Below the pieces are notes generated by a model that was given only the letters and a program-made list of their open reading frames with translations, was not told where the DNA came from and searched no databases. From the NCBI GenBank assembly GCA_964543195.1, contig CAZIXF010000002.1, positions 62,001 through 126,000 of the forward strand: 64,000 bases of DNA, written 5' to 3'. The position numbers and the translations under genes were made by a program. Every line of letters starts with the position of its first letter. The stretch's first letter is position 1. The DNA is from JAGTVG01 sp964543195 (lineage in GTDB: Bacteria; Bacteroidota; Bacteroidia; Cytophagales; Cyclobacteriaceae). Of this stretch, positions 35,095 to 45,600 are shown one piece after another.

Positions 35095-37317
35095 ATGATT
35101 TCTACTGAAGAGGCTGTTGAGAAAAAAGAAATAGTAAGTAAATATAGATTGCTGTTGCGTCATGCCAAACCTTTTTTAAAGGAAGGGGATACCAAACTGA
35201 TAAAAAAGGCTTTTAACATTTCTATGGAAGCCCACAGGGGGATGAGGCGCAAATCGGGAGAACCGTTTATCTATCATCCCCTCGAGGTGGCCCTTATTGC
35301 TGTTGACGAGATCGGATTGGGAAAAACCTCTATCATTGCGGCGCTTTTGCACGACGTAGTCGAAGATACCGAATTTGAGATCGAGGACATCGAAAGAGAG
35401 TTTGGGCCGAAGGTGGCTAAGATCATCAATGGTCTGACGAAAATATCCGGAGTATTTGAGTACGGAACCTCCGAACAGGCAGAAAATTTCCGGAAAATGC
35501 TGCTCACCCTCTCGGAAGATGTACGGGTGATCCTGATCAAGCTGGCCGACCGGCTTCATAATATGCGTACGCTGAGCAGCCTTCCCCGGAACAAACAGTT
35601 GAGGATTTCATCGGAAACGATATACCTGTACGCACCCCTGGCACACAGACTGGGACTATATGCCATCAAAACGGAGATGGAAGACCTTTATCTTAAATAT
35701 GCGGAAGGTGAGGTATACCAGGAAATAGTAGATAAAATGAAGGCCAACAAGCCGGCCAGGGACAGGTTTATCAAAAAATTCATCACCCCCATCCAGGATG
35801 AACTGGATAAACAGGGTTTCAAATTTACAATCAAAGGAAGACCCAAATCGGTTTATTCGGTCTGGGATAAAATGAAATCCCAGAATATCCCCTTTGAAGA
35901 GGTGTATGACCTTTTTGCCGTCAGGATAATTCTGGATACCAAACCGGAAAATGAAAAAGCGGCCTGCTGGCAGGTATATTCCATTGTAACCGATTTTTAT
36001 AAACCTAACCCGGACCGGTTGCGCGACTGGATCAGTACACCCAAATCCAATGGATATGAATCACTGCATACTACAGTGATGAGCCGGACAGGATTGTGGG
36101 TTGAGGTCCAGATCAGGTCAAAAAGAATGGATGAAATTGCCGAAAAAGGTTATGCTGCTCACTGGAAATACAAAGATAACGGGAATCAGAAGACTTCACA
36201 TGAATCCGGGCTGGAGGAATGGATTAACCGGGTCAGGGATATGCTGGAGCAGAATGATACCAATGCCATTGAATTTGTGGACGATTTCCGGTCCAACCTG
36301 TTTAACGAGGAGGTGTTTGTGTTTACTCCCAAGGGGGACCTGAAAATCCTGCCTAACAGTGCCAAAGCCCTTGACTTTGCTTTTGAAATACATTCCGAAG
36401 TGGGTGCACACTGCATTGGAGCAAAAGTAAACCAGAAGCTGGTGCCGCTGAATTATACATTGAAAAACGGAGATCAGGTTGAAATACTCACCTCGAGCAA
36501 GCAAAAGCCCAACGAGGACTGGTTGAGATTTGTGGTAACATCCAAAGCCAAGTCGAAGATCAAGGATCTTTTGAAAAACGAGAGACGGTCGGTTATCAAT
36601 GACGGTAAGGAAATCGTACGCCGGAAACTGAGCCAGATGAAGATCAATGCTACAGAAGAAGTGGTCAATCAGATCCGGGCTTATTTTGATGCCAGCACCA
36701 ATAGTGAACTGTATTTCAGGATCGGTAACGGGGATATCGATCATACGGAAATTAAAAAATTCAGGGAGGTACAGGAAAAGAGGAAAGCAGAACTGTCGGA
36801 ACAGATCCAGGATGCCAAATCGTTCGAAAAACAGGTTACCTCAGCCACCGGGGAGTCGCGGGATATGTTACTTATCGGTGAAGATATGGACATCATCGAC
36901 TATACCTTCGCCCAATGCTGCAATCCTATCCCCGGTGACGATGTATTTGGTTTTGTAACCATCAATGAAGGTATCAAGGTCCATCGTACGGCTTGTCCAA
37001 ACGCCATTGAACTGATGTCGCGTCACGGACACCGGGTTATTAAAGCGAAATGGACCTCCCAGAAAAAAGTGGCTTTTCTCGCGGGGATCAAAATAGTGGG
37101 AACAGACCGAATGGGTCTAATCAATGATGTTACTTCAATTATTTCGAATGAGCTTAAAGTGAATATGCGGTCGGTATCCATTGATACGGCCAACGGAATA
37201 TTTGAAGGGAAGATCATGCTGTACGTGAACGATACCATTCATCTTGAATTGCTGATCAATAAATTGCGTAAAGTGAACGGCATCGTAAAAGTGATCCGGT
37301 TTGATTCACGCGAATAG
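35095..37317 (+). CDS. rsh: Bifunctional (p)ppGpp synthetase/hydrolase, RelA/SpoT family
   Basis: A 740-residue stringent-response enzyme. The N-terminal HD hydrolase domain has H61 and HDVVEDT (86-92), so hydrolysis should be active; the synthetase domain has KGRPKSVYSVWDK and DLFAVRIILD. A TGS domain (VFTPKGDLKILPNSAKALDF), a conserved-cysteine segment (FAQCCNPIPGDDVFGF) and a C-terminal ACT domain follow. This is the complete Rel/SpoT layout. It is divergent from the tRNA-Leu/tig block, with about 200 bases between that hold its promoter; TATAATTTAG at 35060-35069 is close to, but not an exact match of, the -7 consensus. Confidence 0.95.
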   Translation: MISTEEAVEKKEIVSKYRLLLRHAKPFLKEGDTKLIKKAFNISMEAHRGMRRKSGEPFIYHPLEVALIAVDEIGLGKTSIIAALLHDVVEDTEFEIEDIEREFGPKVAKIINGLTKISGVFEYGTSEQAENFRKMLLTLSEDVRVILIKLADRLHNMRTLSSLPRNKQLRISSETIYLYAPLAHRLGLYAIKTEMEDLYLKYAEGEVYQEIVDKMKANKPARDRFIKKFITPIQDELDKQGFKFTIKGRPKSVYSVWDKMKSQNIPFEEVYDLFAVRIILDTKPENEKAACWQVYSIVTDFYKPNPDRLRDWISTPKSNGYESLHTTVMSRTGLWVEVQIRSKRMDEIAEKGYAAHWKYKDNGNQKTSHESGLEEWINRVRDMLEQNDTNAIEFVDDFRSNLFNEEVFVFTPKGDLKILPNSAKALDFAFEIHSEVGAHCIGAKVNQKLVPLNYTLKNGDQVEILTSSKQKPNEDWLRFVVTSKAKSKIKDLLKNERRSVINDGKEIVRRKLSQMKINATEEVVNQIRAYFDASTNSELYFRIGNGDIDHTEIKKFREVQEKRKAELSEQIQDAKSFEKQVTSATGESRDMLLIGEDMDIIDYTFAQCCNPIPGDDVFGFVTINEGIKVHRTACPNAIELMSRHGHRVIKAKWTSQKKVAFLAGIKIVGTDRMGLINDVTSIISNELKVNMRSVSIDTANGIFEGKIMLYVNDTIHLELLINKLRKVNGIVKVIRFDSRE

Positions 37318-37367
37318 CTAAACATACAATTCATGCAAAGCTTTACCACATTCAAGTATTAATAACC

Positions 37368-37375
37368 TATATTTG
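37368..37375 (+). promoter_or_regulatory. Candidate -7 promoter element of fur, TATATTTG
   Basis: Exact TAnnTTTG, 22 bases before the fur ATG. No good -33 TTTG at the usual distance. Confidence 0.55.
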
Positions 37376-37397
37376 CATTCCCCTGTAGTAAAATTTT

Positions 37398-37853
37398 ATG
37401 AAGGTCAGTGAAAAAATATTTGATGAAGTAAAGAAGATTTTTACGGCATATCTTGAAAACAAGAATCTGAGGAAGACACCTGAAAGATTTGCCATACTGG
37501 AAGAGATCTACAGCAGGGATGGCCATTTTGATGTAGAATCTCTCTATATCAGTATGAAAAACAAGAACTACCGGGTGAGCCGGGCCACAGTGTATAATAC
37601 CCTGGACCTTCTGGTAGAATGTGACCTGGTCAGCAAGCACCAGTTCAGTTCCAACCTGGCTCAGTATGAAAAGTCGTACGGTTACAAACAGCATGATCAC
37701 ATATTGCTCGAGAACGGCAAGGTGATAGAATTTTGTGATCCCAGGATCCAGAATATTAAAAATACGTTGGAGGAGATGTTTGAGATAGATATTACACATC
37801 ATTCATTGTACTTTTTTGCAAAAGGCAAAGATCAAATTGGTCAAAAGAAATAA
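37398..37853 (+). CDS. fur: Fur-family transcriptional repressor lacking both CxxC motifs
   Basis: A 151-residue metal- or peroxide-responsive regulator. The winged-helix DNA-binding region contains LRKTPERFAILEEIYSRDGH and the recognition helix SRATVYNTLDLLVE. The dimer domain has the regulatory metal ligands KQHDHI, EFCDP and ITHHS. The first structural-zinc motif, normally HDHxxCxxCGKxxEF, reads HDHILLENGKVIEF here, and the C-terminal CxxC position reads AKGKDQIG. Both cysteine pairs are missing, so a structural zinc in the usual place is unlikely. Whether it senses iron, manganese, zinc or peroxide cannot be told. STAS and purA follow in an operon. Confidence 0.88.
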   Translation: MKVSEKIFDEVKKIFTAYLENKNLRKTPERFAILEEIYSRDGHFDVESLYISMKNKNYRVSRATVYNTLDLLVECDLVSKHQFSSNLAQYEKSYGYKQHDHILLENGKVIEFCDPRIQNIKNTLEEMFEIDITHHSLYFFAKGKDQIGQKK

Positions 37854-37865
37854 AAAATATTTCAT

Positions 37866-38207
37866 ATGGACTACACTTATGAAATCGAAGATCATATCCT
37901 GATTCTGAATCTGAAAGGAGATCTGATCGGAGAAAATAACGGTCCCGAACTGGTTAAGATAGCCAATGACAGCATTCATGATAAGGTAACGCATTGTGCA
38001 GTCGATCTATCGGAAGTCCGTTATATGAACAGCAGTGGCATAGGCGTTTTGATAACCTTATTGACTAAATTCAGGAACCATGAGGGGGAGATGGTCCTGA
38101 TCAAACCTTCCGAAAGTATTGAGAAATTATTATTGATAACCAAACTGAATAAGATCTTTTCAGTAGCCGAATCAAAAAAAGAAGCCAAGGAATTACTCAA
38201 AAGGTAA
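37866..38207 (+). CDS. STAS-domain anti-sigma factor antagonist
   Basis: 113 residues forming a single STAS domain of the SpoIIAA/RsbV type. The phosphorylation-site region is VDLSEVRYMNSSGIGVLI (about 46-63) with the serine pair followed by GIG. Such proteins bind an anti-sigma kinase in a phosphorylation-dependent way; no RsbW-like kinase or PP2C phosphatase is in the window, so its partner is unknown. It starts 12 bases after fur and ends 44 bases before purA. Confidence 0.88.
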   Translation: MDYTYEIEDHILILNLKGDLIGENNGPELVKIANDSIHDKVTHCAVDLSEVRYMNSSGIGVLITLLTKFRNHEGEMVLIKPSESIEKLLLITKLNKIFSVAESKKEAKELLKR

Positions 38208-38251
38208 TCAAAAGCAGTTAATCAATTTTTTCCGCAATAAAAGAATAAACC

Positions 38252-39544
38252 ATGAAAGTGGATGTATTATTAGGTTTGCAATGGGGTGATGAAGGAAAGG
38301 GAAAAATCGTAGATTTTCTGGCTCCGGGTTATGATGTAGTGGCCCGGTTTCAGGGAGGCCCCAATGCCGGACATACCCTCGAATTTGATGGGATTAAGCA
38401 TGTTCTGCATCAGATCCCTTCGGGAATATTCCGTGAAGATATCAAAAATATAATAGGGAATGGCATGGTACTGGATGTAGTGGTCTTTATGAAAGAGATT
38501 GAATCGCTGTATAAGTATAATCTGGAACCAAGAAAGAATCTTTTTATCTCAAAAAAAGCGCAGCTTATTCTGCCTACCCACCGCCTTCTCGATGCAGCCT
38601 ATGAACAGGATAAGGGAGAAAAAAAGATCGGCTCCACACTTAAGGGGATCGGACCGGCTTATCAGGACAAGATCGCCCGCCTCGGTCTTAGGGTGGGGGA
38701 TATTCTGAAAGATGATTTTGAAGCCAGATACAGGTCGCTCACAAGAAAACATGAGGACATCCTTAATTCACTCAAATTCGAATACGACCTTGAACCCCTG
38801 AATAAAGAATTCATGAAGGCTGTTGATTTCATCAGAAGCTTTAACCTGGTCAATGGTGAATATTTCATTAGTGAACTGTTAAATTCAGGGAAAAAGATCC
38901 TGGCAGAAGGCGCACAGGGTTCGTTGCTGGATATTGATTTTGGAAGTTATCCCTTTGTGACCAGTTCCAACACCACTGCGGCCGGTGCCGCTACCGGCCT
39001 GGGTATAGCTCCTTCCCGTATAGGGGAGGTCTTTGGTATTTTTAAGGCGTATTGTACCCGTGTAGGAAGTGGCCCCTTTCCAACTGAGCTATTAAATGAT
39101 ACAGGCGAAGCCATACGCACCGAAGGCCGTGAATTCGGGGCTACAACAGGCAGGCCCCGGCGGTGTGGATGGCTTGATCTTCCCGCTTTGAAATATGCCA
39201 TCATGATCAACGGCGTATCCAAATTATTCATGATGAAAGCAGATGTGCTGAGTAAACTGGATAAGGTCTATGTGTGTGAACAATATAAAACGGAAGAGGG
39301 TGATCAGACGGTGGAATTACCATTTGAGCTCAATAATATGAAGATTGAACCGGTTCTGAAGGAATTTGACAGCTGGACAGACCTGAAATCCGAAATCACC
39401 CGGTTTGATGATCTGCCTGTCCAGCTTAAAGAATATGTAAGTTATCTGGAGGGTATGCTAAATGTTCCGATAGAGATTATTTCAATGGGCCCGGACCGTA
39501 AGAATACCATCATCAGGAATAAATCGTTAACACCTCAACTATAA
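38252..39544 (+). CDS. purA: Adenylosuccinate synthetase
   Basis: A 430-residue GTP-dependent ligase joining IMP and aspartate, the first committed step to AMP. The N-terminal GLQWGDEGKGK (8-18) holds the catalytic Asp and GTP-binding loop; GGPNAGHT with the catalytic His is at about 36-43; TTGRPRRCGWLD and the GTP-binding KADVLSKLD are also present. Standard length. It lies within the fur-STAS-purA-M48 peptidase-MATE run with short gaps. Confidence 0.97.
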   Translation: MKVDVLLGLQWGDEGKGKIVDFLAPGYDVVARFQGGPNAGHTLEFDGIKHVLHQIPSGIFREDIKNIIGNGMVLDVVVFMKEIESLYKYNLEPRKNLFISKKAQLILPTHRLLDAAYEQDKGEKKIGSTLKGIGPAYQDKIARLGLRVGDILKDDFEARYRSLTRKHEDILNSLKFEYDLEPLNKEFMKAVDFIRSFNLVNGEYFISELLNSGKKILAEGAQGSLLDIDFGSYPFVTSSNTTAAGAATGLGIAPSRIGEVFGIFKAYCTRVGSGPFPTELLNDTGEAIRTEGREFGATTGRPRRCGWLDLPALKYAIMINGVSKLFMMKADVLSKLDKVYVCEQYKTEEGDQTVELPFELNNMKIEPVLKEFDSWTDLKSEITRFDDLPVQLKEYVSYLEGMLNVPIEIISMGPDRKNTIIRNKSLTPQL

Positions 39545-39560
39545 AAAAAATCTTCCATAT

Positions 39561-40802
39561 ATGAGTGCTGATACGTTGCTGGTGCTGTTTGTTGTCATTA
39601 TCAGTGCAGAATTCATTTTTGAGAAAATTCTTGATTTTCTCAATTATAAGAACATGCGTTATAAGCTTCCCGAGGAAGTAAAAGATGTATATGATGAAGA
39701 AAAATATAAGAAATCGATTGCTTATAACCGGGAAAATGCCCGTTTCGGTTTTCTTGCATCGACTATAAGTTTTGTGTTGATAATCGTTCTGATCATAACC
39801 GGATTCTTCGGTGAACTTGATTCGTGGATCAGGACTTACATTGACAATGAAATATTTGTGTCCCTTGTTTTTTTCGGCATTCTCTATTTCGCCTCGGATA
39901 TCTTAAGCACGCCTTTTGCCCTATACGATACATTTGTGATTGAGGAAAAATACGGTTTCAACCGCATGACACCAAAAACCTTTATTACCGATAAGTTAAA
40001 AGGGTATCTGCTTACTATTATACTCGGAGGAGGAATCTTATACATACTTCTTTCACTGATCCACATTATGGATGAACAATTCTGGATTTATTTCTGGATC
40101 GTGATCGCGGCCTTTACCCTATTCATGAACCTGTTTTATACCACGCTGATCCTGCCTCTTTTCAATAAGTTAAAACCCCTGGAAGACAACGATTTGAAAA
40201 GGGCCATCAATGAGTACAGCGATAAAGTTAAATTTCCTATTAAGAATGTTTATGTGATGGACGGCTCCAAACGCTCTACTAAGGCAAATGCTTTTTTTTC
40301 CGGGTTGGGAAAAAAGAAAAAGATCGTCCTTTTCGATACCCTGCTCGAAAATCATTCCAAGCAGGAACTGGTTTCCATCCTGGCCCATGAGGTGGGACAT
40401 TATAAGAAAAAACATATAATCATGTCGTATATTGCTTCCATCCTGCAGACAGGTATCATTTTGTATATTATGTCGCTGATGATATTCAATCCGACACTCT
40501 CGACAGCCTTTGGTGGTGAACAATTAAGCATTCACCTTAATCTGCTTGCATTTGTCATCCTGTTTTCACCCATATCTACAATAACCGGCATTCTTATGAA
40601 CGTGATCAGCAGGAAGAATGAATATACAGCCGATAAATACGCCGGTGTTACCTATAAGGCCAATCCTTTACAATTGGCGCTTAAAAAATTGTCCTTAAAT
40701 AATTTAGGTAATTTAACACCGCATCCCTGGTATGTGTTTGTCAATTATTCACATCCACCACTGCTGACTCGTCTGAGAGCGCTGGAACAATATAAAGAAT
40801 AA
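39561..40802 (+). CDS. M48-family membrane metallopeptidase (Ste24/CAAX protease 1-like)
   Basis: A 413-residue integral inner-membrane zinc peptidase. HEVGH (276-280) is the HExxH zinc motif and NEYTADKYAG supplies the third ligand (E in the EYTAD segment). The N-terminal half has about four to five hydrophobic segments (about 5-20, 65-85, 98-115, 148-170, 175-200), typical of Ste24-type enzymes, and the region YGFNRMTPKTFITDKLKG is the conserved CAAX-protease N-terminal signature. Bacterial members are thought to act in membrane protein quality control; the natural substrate is not known. Located 16 bases after purA. Confidence 0.92.
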   Translation: MSADTLLVLFVVIISAEFIFEKILDFLNYKNMRYKLPEEVKDVYDEEKYKKSIAYNRENARFGFLASTISFVLIIVLIITGFFGELDSWIRTYIDNEIFVSLVFFGILYFASDILSTPFALYDTFVIEEKYGFNRMTPKTFITDKLKGYLLTIILGGGILYILLSLIHIMDEQFWIYFWIVIAAFTLFMNLFYTTLILPLFNKLKPLEDNDLKRAINEYSDKVKFPIKNVYVMDGSKRSTKANAFFSGLGKKKKIVLFDTLLENHSKQELVSILAHEVGHYKKKHIIMSYIASILQTGIILYIMSLMIFNPTLSTAFGGEQLSIHLNLLAFVILFSPISTITGILMNVISRKNEYTADKYAGVTYKANPLQLALKKLSLNNLGNLTPHPWYVFVNYSHPPLLTRLRALEQYKE

Positions 40803-40843
40803 GGCAGACTGAGAGGCCGATTGCCCTTGCCTTTGGTATAATA

Positions 40844-42196
40844 ATGACCCTCAGAGAGCTTTTCACCCAATCAAAAATCACCTTTATACTGGCATATCCG
40901 GTTATGTTCAGCCAGTTGGGGCAGGTATTGGTTGGTGTGGCCGACAGTGTGATGGTGGGTCGTGTCGGTAAGGAAGCACTTGCCGGTGCTTCCCTTGGTA
41001 ACAGCGTGTTCGTGTTGTTTCTTACTTTTGGTATTGGTGTTTCCTACGGCATCACCCCCCTGGTGGCTCAGGCAGATGGTGAAAATGATCTGAAACAAAG
41101 CATACAGATACTCAAGAATGGCCTTTTGGTCAATATCATAACCGGCATTTTATTGTTTATATTACTTGCTGGAACCTCCTTTATATTCCCATATCTTGAC
41201 CAGCCCGATCAGGTGGTTAAAGTGGCGGTGCCCTATTATCTGATCATCTCTGTATCCATCATCCCATTTATGATCTTTCAGACTTTCAGGCAATATGCAG
41301 AGGGCTTGTCACTAACCAGGCAAGCCATGATTATTACCTTAATGGGTAATCTGTTGAATATTGTACTGAATTATATGCTGATCTTCGGGAAATTGGGTTT
41401 TCCTGCCTATGGTTTGAAAGGAGCGGGAATCGCAACCCTGGTTGCCCGGATAATAATGGCTGCCGCGATGGGGGTTTATGTATATTACGGAAAACGATTT
41501 TACCATTACTGGAAGTTCTACGCTGTGGAAAAATTACAACGAACCCTGGTCAGGAAAATCCTCAATATTGGCTTGCCCTCGGGCATGCAGTTTATATTTG
41601 AAGTGGGCGCTTTCAGTTTTGCGGCAATCATGGTCGGCTGGATGGGTACTACTTCCCTTGCCGCCCACCAGATCGCTATCAGTCTTGCAGCCGTAACCTA
41701 TATGATGGCTACGGGTATTGCCATGGCAACCACCATTAGGGTAGGCAACCAGCTGGGTAGAAAAGATATGCGTACGTTGAGAAGCATAGGTTTTACCGGG
41801 TTTTTTATGGGGGCTTCATTTATGGGAGTCAGCGCTCTTCTTTTGATTATTTTCAAAGATGAGCTCCCTTATTTGTTTATTCGCGAACAGAACGTGATTG
41901 ACGTGGCCTCTCATCTTATCCTGATAGCAGCCTTTTTCCAGATCTCGGATGGTTTACAGGTAGTTGGCCTCGGAGCATTGCGTGGAATGTCCGATGTAAA
42001 AATTCCTACATGGGTCACCCTGGTTTCATACTGGGTGCTGGCCCTGCCTGCCGGTTATATACTTGGGATAAGTTTCAATTTGGGTCCAGGAGGTGTTTGG
42101 CTGGGATTATTGACAGGATTAACGGTTACCGCCCTGTTGCTGATGATCCGTTTCGACCGGATCAGCCGGAGCAGAAAAATTGTCCATGGTCATTAA
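40844..42196 (+). CDS. MATE-family efflux transporter (NorM-like)
   Basis: A 450-residue cation antiporter of the multidrug and toxin extrusion family with about twelve hydrophobic segments. N-terminal features include FILAYPVMFSQLGQVLVGVADSVMVG, an arrangement typical of NorM (quoted in part, about 14-35), and the second half repeats the fold with SGMQFIFEVGAFSF. Substrate unknown; Na+ or H+ coupling cannot be called by eye. It is the last gene of the fur-purA run, 41 bases after the peptidase. No dedicated regulator is adjacent. Confidence 0.92.
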   Translation: MTLRELFTQSKITFILAYPVMFSQLGQVLVGVADSVMVGRVGKEALAGASLGNSVFVLFLTFGIGVSYGITPLVAQADGENDLKQSIQILKNGLLVNIITGILLFILLAGTSFIFPYLDQPDQVVKVAVPYYLIISVSIIPFMIFQTFRQYAEGLSLTRQAMIITLMGNLLNIVLNYMLIFGKLGFPAYGLKGAGIATLVARIIMAAAMGVYVYYGKRFYHYWKFYAVEKLQRTLVRKILNIGLPSGMQFIFEVGAFSFAAIMVGWMGTTSLAAHQIAISLAAVTYMMATGIAMATTIRVGNQLGRKDMRTLRSIGFTGFFMGASFMGVSALLLIIFKDELPYLFIREQNVIDVASHLILIAAFFQISDGLQVVGLGALRGMSDVKIPTWVTLVSYWVLALPAGYILGISFNLGPGGVWLGLLTGLTVTALLLMIRFDRISRSRKIVHGH

Positions 42197-42381
42197 ATCT
42201 CTCCAGGGTCAGTTATCCTAAGCTATCTCATTTTTAAGATATACATGCCGGATGAAACAACCATATTCTATTTCTGCTCTCGGAGATGAACATCAAAAAT
42301 TTACCTGTTCAGCGAAGATATAGTAGATAAAAAATGAGTTTTAACCATTAACTTAGCGTGTAAATTGTTTATTTTACAGGC

Positions 42382-42669
42382 ATGAAAGTAGATAAAGAAA
42401 CCCTGAAAAAGATTGCTCATCTTGCCCGGTTGCAGATTAATAAGGAAGAAGAAGAAAAGATGCTGGCAAGTTTGAGTGATATACTAACCTGGGTTGACAA
42501 ACTGAACGAACTCGATACGGATGAAGTTGAACCCCTTACGAATATGTCGCATGAGGTCAATGCGCTTCGGGAGGATAAAATTGGAATGCATCTGGAACAT
42601 GAAAGAGCATTGAAAAATGCTCCTGACAGGGACAATGATTTTTTCAGGGTTCCCAAGGTTAAAGAATGA
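42382..42669 (+). CDS. gatC: Asp-tRNA(Asn)/Glu-tRNA(Gln) amidotransferase subunit C
   Basis: A 95-residue small subunit that stabilises the GatAB amidotransferase. The pattern KKIAHLARLQINKEEEEKM near the N-terminus, a central LVEPLTN-type segment (VEPLTNMSHEVNALREDK) and the final FFRVPKVKE are the family signature. gatA and gatB are not in the window, so the complex is encoded at several loci. It begins after a 185-base gap from the MATE gene, and the TPR membrane protein starts 12 bases after its stop. Confidence 0.93.
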   Translation: MKVDKETLKKIAHLARLQINKEEEEKMLASLSDILTWVDKLNELDTDEVEPLTNMSHEVNALREDKIGMHLEHERALKNAPDRDNDFFRVPKVKE

Positions 42670-42681
42670 CACCTTTCCTTT

Positions 42682-45600
42682 ATGAGTAATTTGTTTTTCT
42701 GGAAAAACTGGTATAGAAATGACAGGCACTTTTTCCAGGCCTTTCTTTTAACCACAGTTCTTTCTCTTTTGTATTTGGGGTATTGTCTGCTGACCGGAGT
42801 AGATAATGTGATCCATTGGAATCTCCTGGATAACCTGGATCGGATAAAAACTACCATTGATACATTTGAACTGGGAAATATTAAATTTGATATACAGCTC
42901 GATAACTTCATTATTTTCCAGTATTTTGAGGGATCCAACCTTAATATCAATCCCATTCATGGTTACATTTATCTGATCTTTCTGGTGCTCATGATCAACC
43001 TGATCATGTCCATTCTTCCATCCTTGTCAAAATTCTGGTTTTATGCGGGGATGGGTGTATTTATCGGATTTATGGTTCTGATGAATTTAAGCCAGATAGA
43101 GTTATTCAACCAGACCGATCAGTCTGCCCTGATCATCACGTTAAGTCTATATTTGATTGCCGGGTATTATTTTAGGGAATTCAATCCTTACCTTTCCCTG
43201 GGGAAACGATATCTCATTTTTACTCTTATCTCCATCTTGCTTGGCATATTGTTCTATTTTTATACCGGTGTCGATCGTCCATTTCTTTATATAGCAAATT
43301 ACGGTTTTTATGGTCCGGTATTGATTACCGTGCTGTTCATTTTATCCATTGCTCACGAGATCCTGTATGGTTTCCTGTATCTGATCACCGGGAACAACAC
43401 CCCATCGAGTAAAAATAGTCTTCCTCATTTTATCATTTTATCGCTTATTTACTTTTTTTACGTGGCCATCACATACCTGTATTATACCCGCCAGCTTGAT
43501 TGGAATCTGGTTTATCTGAATCCTTTCCTGGTCTTTATCCTGGCTGCCATTATCGGTCTGTGGAGTTTCAGAAAAAGGGAAGTTATATATTCCGAAATAT
43601 TCTCGTTTAACCCTGAAGGCGCTCTTTTTTATACAGGTTTTGCTACGATTAGCATTATGACCATCAGTTATGCTTTTGCAACGGGAAATGACCCGATGAT
43701 TGAAGCATTCGAAGATGCCATTTTGTTCAGTCAATTGGGCTTTGGTTTCATTTTCTTTATTTATATAGTGGCCAATTTCGGGGTACTGCTGGCACGGGAT
43801 TACCGGGTTGCCCGGATCGTTTATCAAAGCAGGATATTTCCCTTTTTTATTTTCAGGATAGGCGGTGTGATCGCGACGGGTTTCATTTTTTTCCAATCTG
43901 GATTTTTTTCCTATTATCAGACTATCGCAGGTTATTATAATAATATCGGTGATCTGTTCTTGATCGAAAAGCAGTTGAACCTGGCTGAGCAATATTATCA
44001 GAAAGCGAGTGATTATGAATTTCAGAACCATCGTTCGAACTATGCGATGGCCACTTTGGCCGGAATGAAAAATGAAAAGATCAAAGAGGTATATTCTCTT
44101 GAAAACGCTTTATTGAAAAGGCCTACCGAGTATGCGTATATTAATCTGGCTAATATTTACATGGAGAATGATCAGTATTTTGAAGGACTTTTCAAGTTGA
44201 GGGATGGTCGGGAAGAGTTTCCCTATTCACATCAGATCCTGAATAATCTGGGTTATTTTTATTCAAGAACCGATGTGACTGATTCGGCATTTTATTTTTT
44301 TAACCTGTCCAGCAATGCTGCCCGGAAACCGGAAGTCCCGGTAGCCAATATTTATGCAACACTGGTGAAAGACCGGATTTATATATCGCCTGACTCAATC
44401 AGGGAATATTATAAGCCGGGTAGCGACCGGGGTGCCCGTATCAACGTAATGGCATTAAATAACCAAATAGGTCAACATGAACAAGACCTGAAAGTTACTT
44501 TTCCGGACAGTATACAGGATAATGAAGATTTTGCTTATTTGTATAATGTTGGTTTAAATCTTCAGAAAAGTCAGGATACTTCCTATTTCAATGTCCTTGA
44601 GGGTCTGGTTTCCGGGAGTAATGATGAGTTTTACAGGAACAGGTTAAACATGAACATAGCCCTGCATCATCATTTTGTTCATAAAAATACCTCCGCAATA
44701 CGGACCCTGAAAAGACTGGGCACTATTTCTTTGTATGATGATGAATATTTCCGGATCCTTGGCAAACTGGCGCTAAAAATGGGAAGTCCCCGGCTTGCTA
44801 TTGATTTTTTCCGGAATACAAACATGAATAATGAAAAAGACCGCTTTAACCTGGCGATAGCTATGCTGGAATCGGGAAACAGGGAAGAAGCCAGGGGCAT
44901 TTTTTATGAGCTGACACAAAATGATGACCCGGATTTGGTACAGGTAGCCAGTGAGTATTTGGATGTATTAACTTTTACCCCTGAAAAGGATCTCAGTGAA
45001 CTATCGGACGAATTCAAATACCTTCTGTTCAGGCATCACCCGCGTTTCAGGGATGTGATTCATTTCAATCAGATATTGGAAGAAATAAATAACGAAGAAA
45101 TCAAGTTGTTAATTCATACAGAATACATCAAACGTTTGATTGAACGGGGAGAGGTGGTCCGCGCTCATAGCAGATACGATTCTTTGATGAGGTCAGAAAT
45201 TATTGAAAATAATGAAAGGACCGGGTTGAAAATCAGGGAGCTTGGATACCTTTTAAGTTATGATCTGCCGGACTCCGTTACGGTTCAGGTTGACGATCGC
45301 GAACTGCCGTTAAACCATCCTTTATACCTGCACGGCCTTCTTTATCGGTCCCTGAAGAAAATTCATCCAGACGATACCGCCAGGATGGAGGAATCGTTCC
45401 GTATACTTGGTACCTGGAATCCTTTTTTCACCTATGGGATAGTACACGCAGTAGATTATTACTATCAGGATCAAAATGAAGAATACACAGCTTACAATCT
45501 TTTATTGGAGGCCCTTGACATAAATCCCTATTCGGTGATGCTGAACAAAAAATTCGTCTTGTTGTGCGTGAACATGAATTTGTGGGATTATGCTGTAGAA

